Origin: Selenomonas sp.
Lineage (GTDB): Bacteria; Bacillota; Negativicutes; Selenomonadales; Selenomonadaceae
Reading direction: 5' to 3'
Assembly (NCBI GenBank): GCA_015265235.1
Contig: JABZYJ010000123.1
Location: 1-5,509, forward strand
DNA: 5,509 nt
A program made the translations under genes and the position numbers. The first letter of the stretch is position 1. Each line of letters opens with the position of its first letter. The notes below the pieces were generated by a model, which had not been told where the DNA came from, searched no databases, and worked only from the letters and a program-made list of their open reading frames with translations. Of this stretch, positions 4,819 through 5,509 are shown in pieces.

Positions 4819-5509
4819 TTGAAAAGCGACATGTTTGATGTCATACAGGAGGATCTCGCAGCATTTGAGCCTGCGCTTGAGGAGGCGATTGTCTCCGAGA
4901 CGCCGCTCATCACAGATATCGGGATGCACCTTGTCTCCTCGGGGGGCAAGCGGCTGCGTCCTGCGCTCTTCCTGCTGGCAGCACGCGGCGGAGCCTCGTT
5001 TGACCGTGCGCGTGCGATGCCCGTGGCTGTGGCGCTCGAGCTCATCCACACGGCATCCCTCGTACACGACGATGTGATCGACGAGGCGGATACGCGACGC
5101 GGTGCTGAGACGACGAATGCGAAGTGGGGCAACCAGATTGCCATCCTGAGCGGTGACTATATCTTTGCGCGCGCGTTCAAGCTCGTCGCGGAGGAGGGCT
5201 ATGACTCGTCCGTCTACGTCAAGCTGGCGCATCTGGTCTGCACGCTGAGCGAGGGCGAGATTCTGCAGGATCATACGGTCTATCAGATCCCCACGGGGGA
5301 GGATGCCTACTATGAGCGCATCCGTAAGAAGACGGCGGACTTCCTCGAGATCTGCTGTGAGCTCGGAGCGATGATCGGCGGAATGAGCGCCGATGATACG
5401 GCGCGTATGGCGCAATACGGGCAGGCGCTCGGCATGGCATTTCAGATCACGGATGATCTGCTGGACTTTCGGCAGACCTCGGAGCATATCGGGAAACCGG
5501 CGGGGCACG
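4819..5509 (+). CDS. Long-chain all-trans polyprenyl diphosphate synthase (heptaprenyl/octaprenyl type), 3'-truncated
   Basis: 230 codons remain open to the right edge, of roughly 320 usual for the family. The enzyme adds isopentenyl diphosphate units to an allylic primer to make the side-chain precursor of menaquinone or related lipids. Visible motifs are GGKRLRP (42-48, IPP binding), the first aspartate-rich motif DDVID (84-88) in IHTASLVHDDVIDEADTRRG, a GEI-L helix near 150, and the second aspartate-rich motif DDLLD (212-216) in FQITDDLLDF. The fourth and fifth residues before the first motif are Ser80 and Ala79. Short-chain farnesyl synthases carry bulky aromatics there, so a long product is likely. 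HepT, IspB and SdsA cannot be separated from this fragment. TTG at 4819 is preferred over ATG 4831 because AGGTGG lies 7 bp upstream; the difference is four residues. The gene has its own promoter after the dapL terminator and may lead a quinone-biosynthesis operon to the right. Confidence 0.9.
   Translation, partial: MKSDMFDVIQEDLAAFEPALEEAIVSETPLITDIGMHLVSSGGKRLRPALFLLAARGGASFDRARAMPVAVALELIHTASLVHDDVIDEADTRRGAETTNAKWGNQIAILSGDYIFARAFKLVAEEGYDSSVYVKLAHLVCTLSEGEILQDHTVYQIPTGEDAYYERIRKKTADFLEICCELGAMIGGMSADDTARMAQYGQALGMAFQITDDLLDFRQTSEHIGKPAGH

Noticed and set aside
4738..5508. 256-codon minus-strand open frame over the prenyl synthase
   Set aside because: It is antisense to unmistakable aspartate-rich prenyl synthase motifs, crosses that gene's promoter and resembles no known domain.

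Overview
The window is high-GC bacterial DNA with short intergenic gaps. It reads as chromosomal backbone of a Selenomonas-like member of the Negativicutes (diderm Firmicutes). This assignment is inference, from the combination of a split, ferredoxin-bearing glutamate synthase, a DapL-type aminotransferase and a long-chain prenyl synthase, plus base composition. No marker in the window names a species, and there are no mobile elements, CRISPR arrays, tRNA or rRNA genes.

Left half (about 1-3180, minus strand): an operon encodes glutamate synthase as separate proteins, one per module. Read in the direction of transcription, it holds a class II glutamine amidotransferase (3178-2087), a two-[4Fe-4S] ferredoxin domain fused to the FMN/iron-sulfur synthase core (2086-581), and the GXGXG beta-helix module (564 to the left edge, cut). 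The first two genes abut (stop codon directly followed by ATG) and the third follows after 16 bp. Any electron-input subunit would lie beyond the left edge.

Middle (about 3179-3459): an AT-richer divergent intergenic region carries candidate promoters in both directions, a small palindrome over one -10 box, and short repeats. To its right, on the plus strand, is a DapL-like LL-diaminopimelate aminotransferase (3460-4644). It ends close to a clear intrinsic terminator (4673-4699).

Right part (4700-5509, plus strand): a near-consensus promoter and a leader of roughly 68 nt with a hairpin precede a long-chain polyprenyl diphosphate synthase. Its best start is a TTG at 4819, and its 3' end is cut by the window.

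Functional links: glutamate synthase makes glutamate from glutamine and 2-oxoglutarate, and DapL uses glutamate as amino donor to make LL-diaminopimelate for lysine and peptidoglycan. The divergent arrangement could allow joint control, but no regulator is present. The prenyl synthase is an independent unit, probably for the quinone side chain. I see no clearly new biological system. The points most worth checking are a substituted residue in the DapL-like active site, an extra cysteine in the synthase cluster motif, and a 19-bp element (16 of 19 identical) shared by the dapL promoter and the prenyl-synthase leader.
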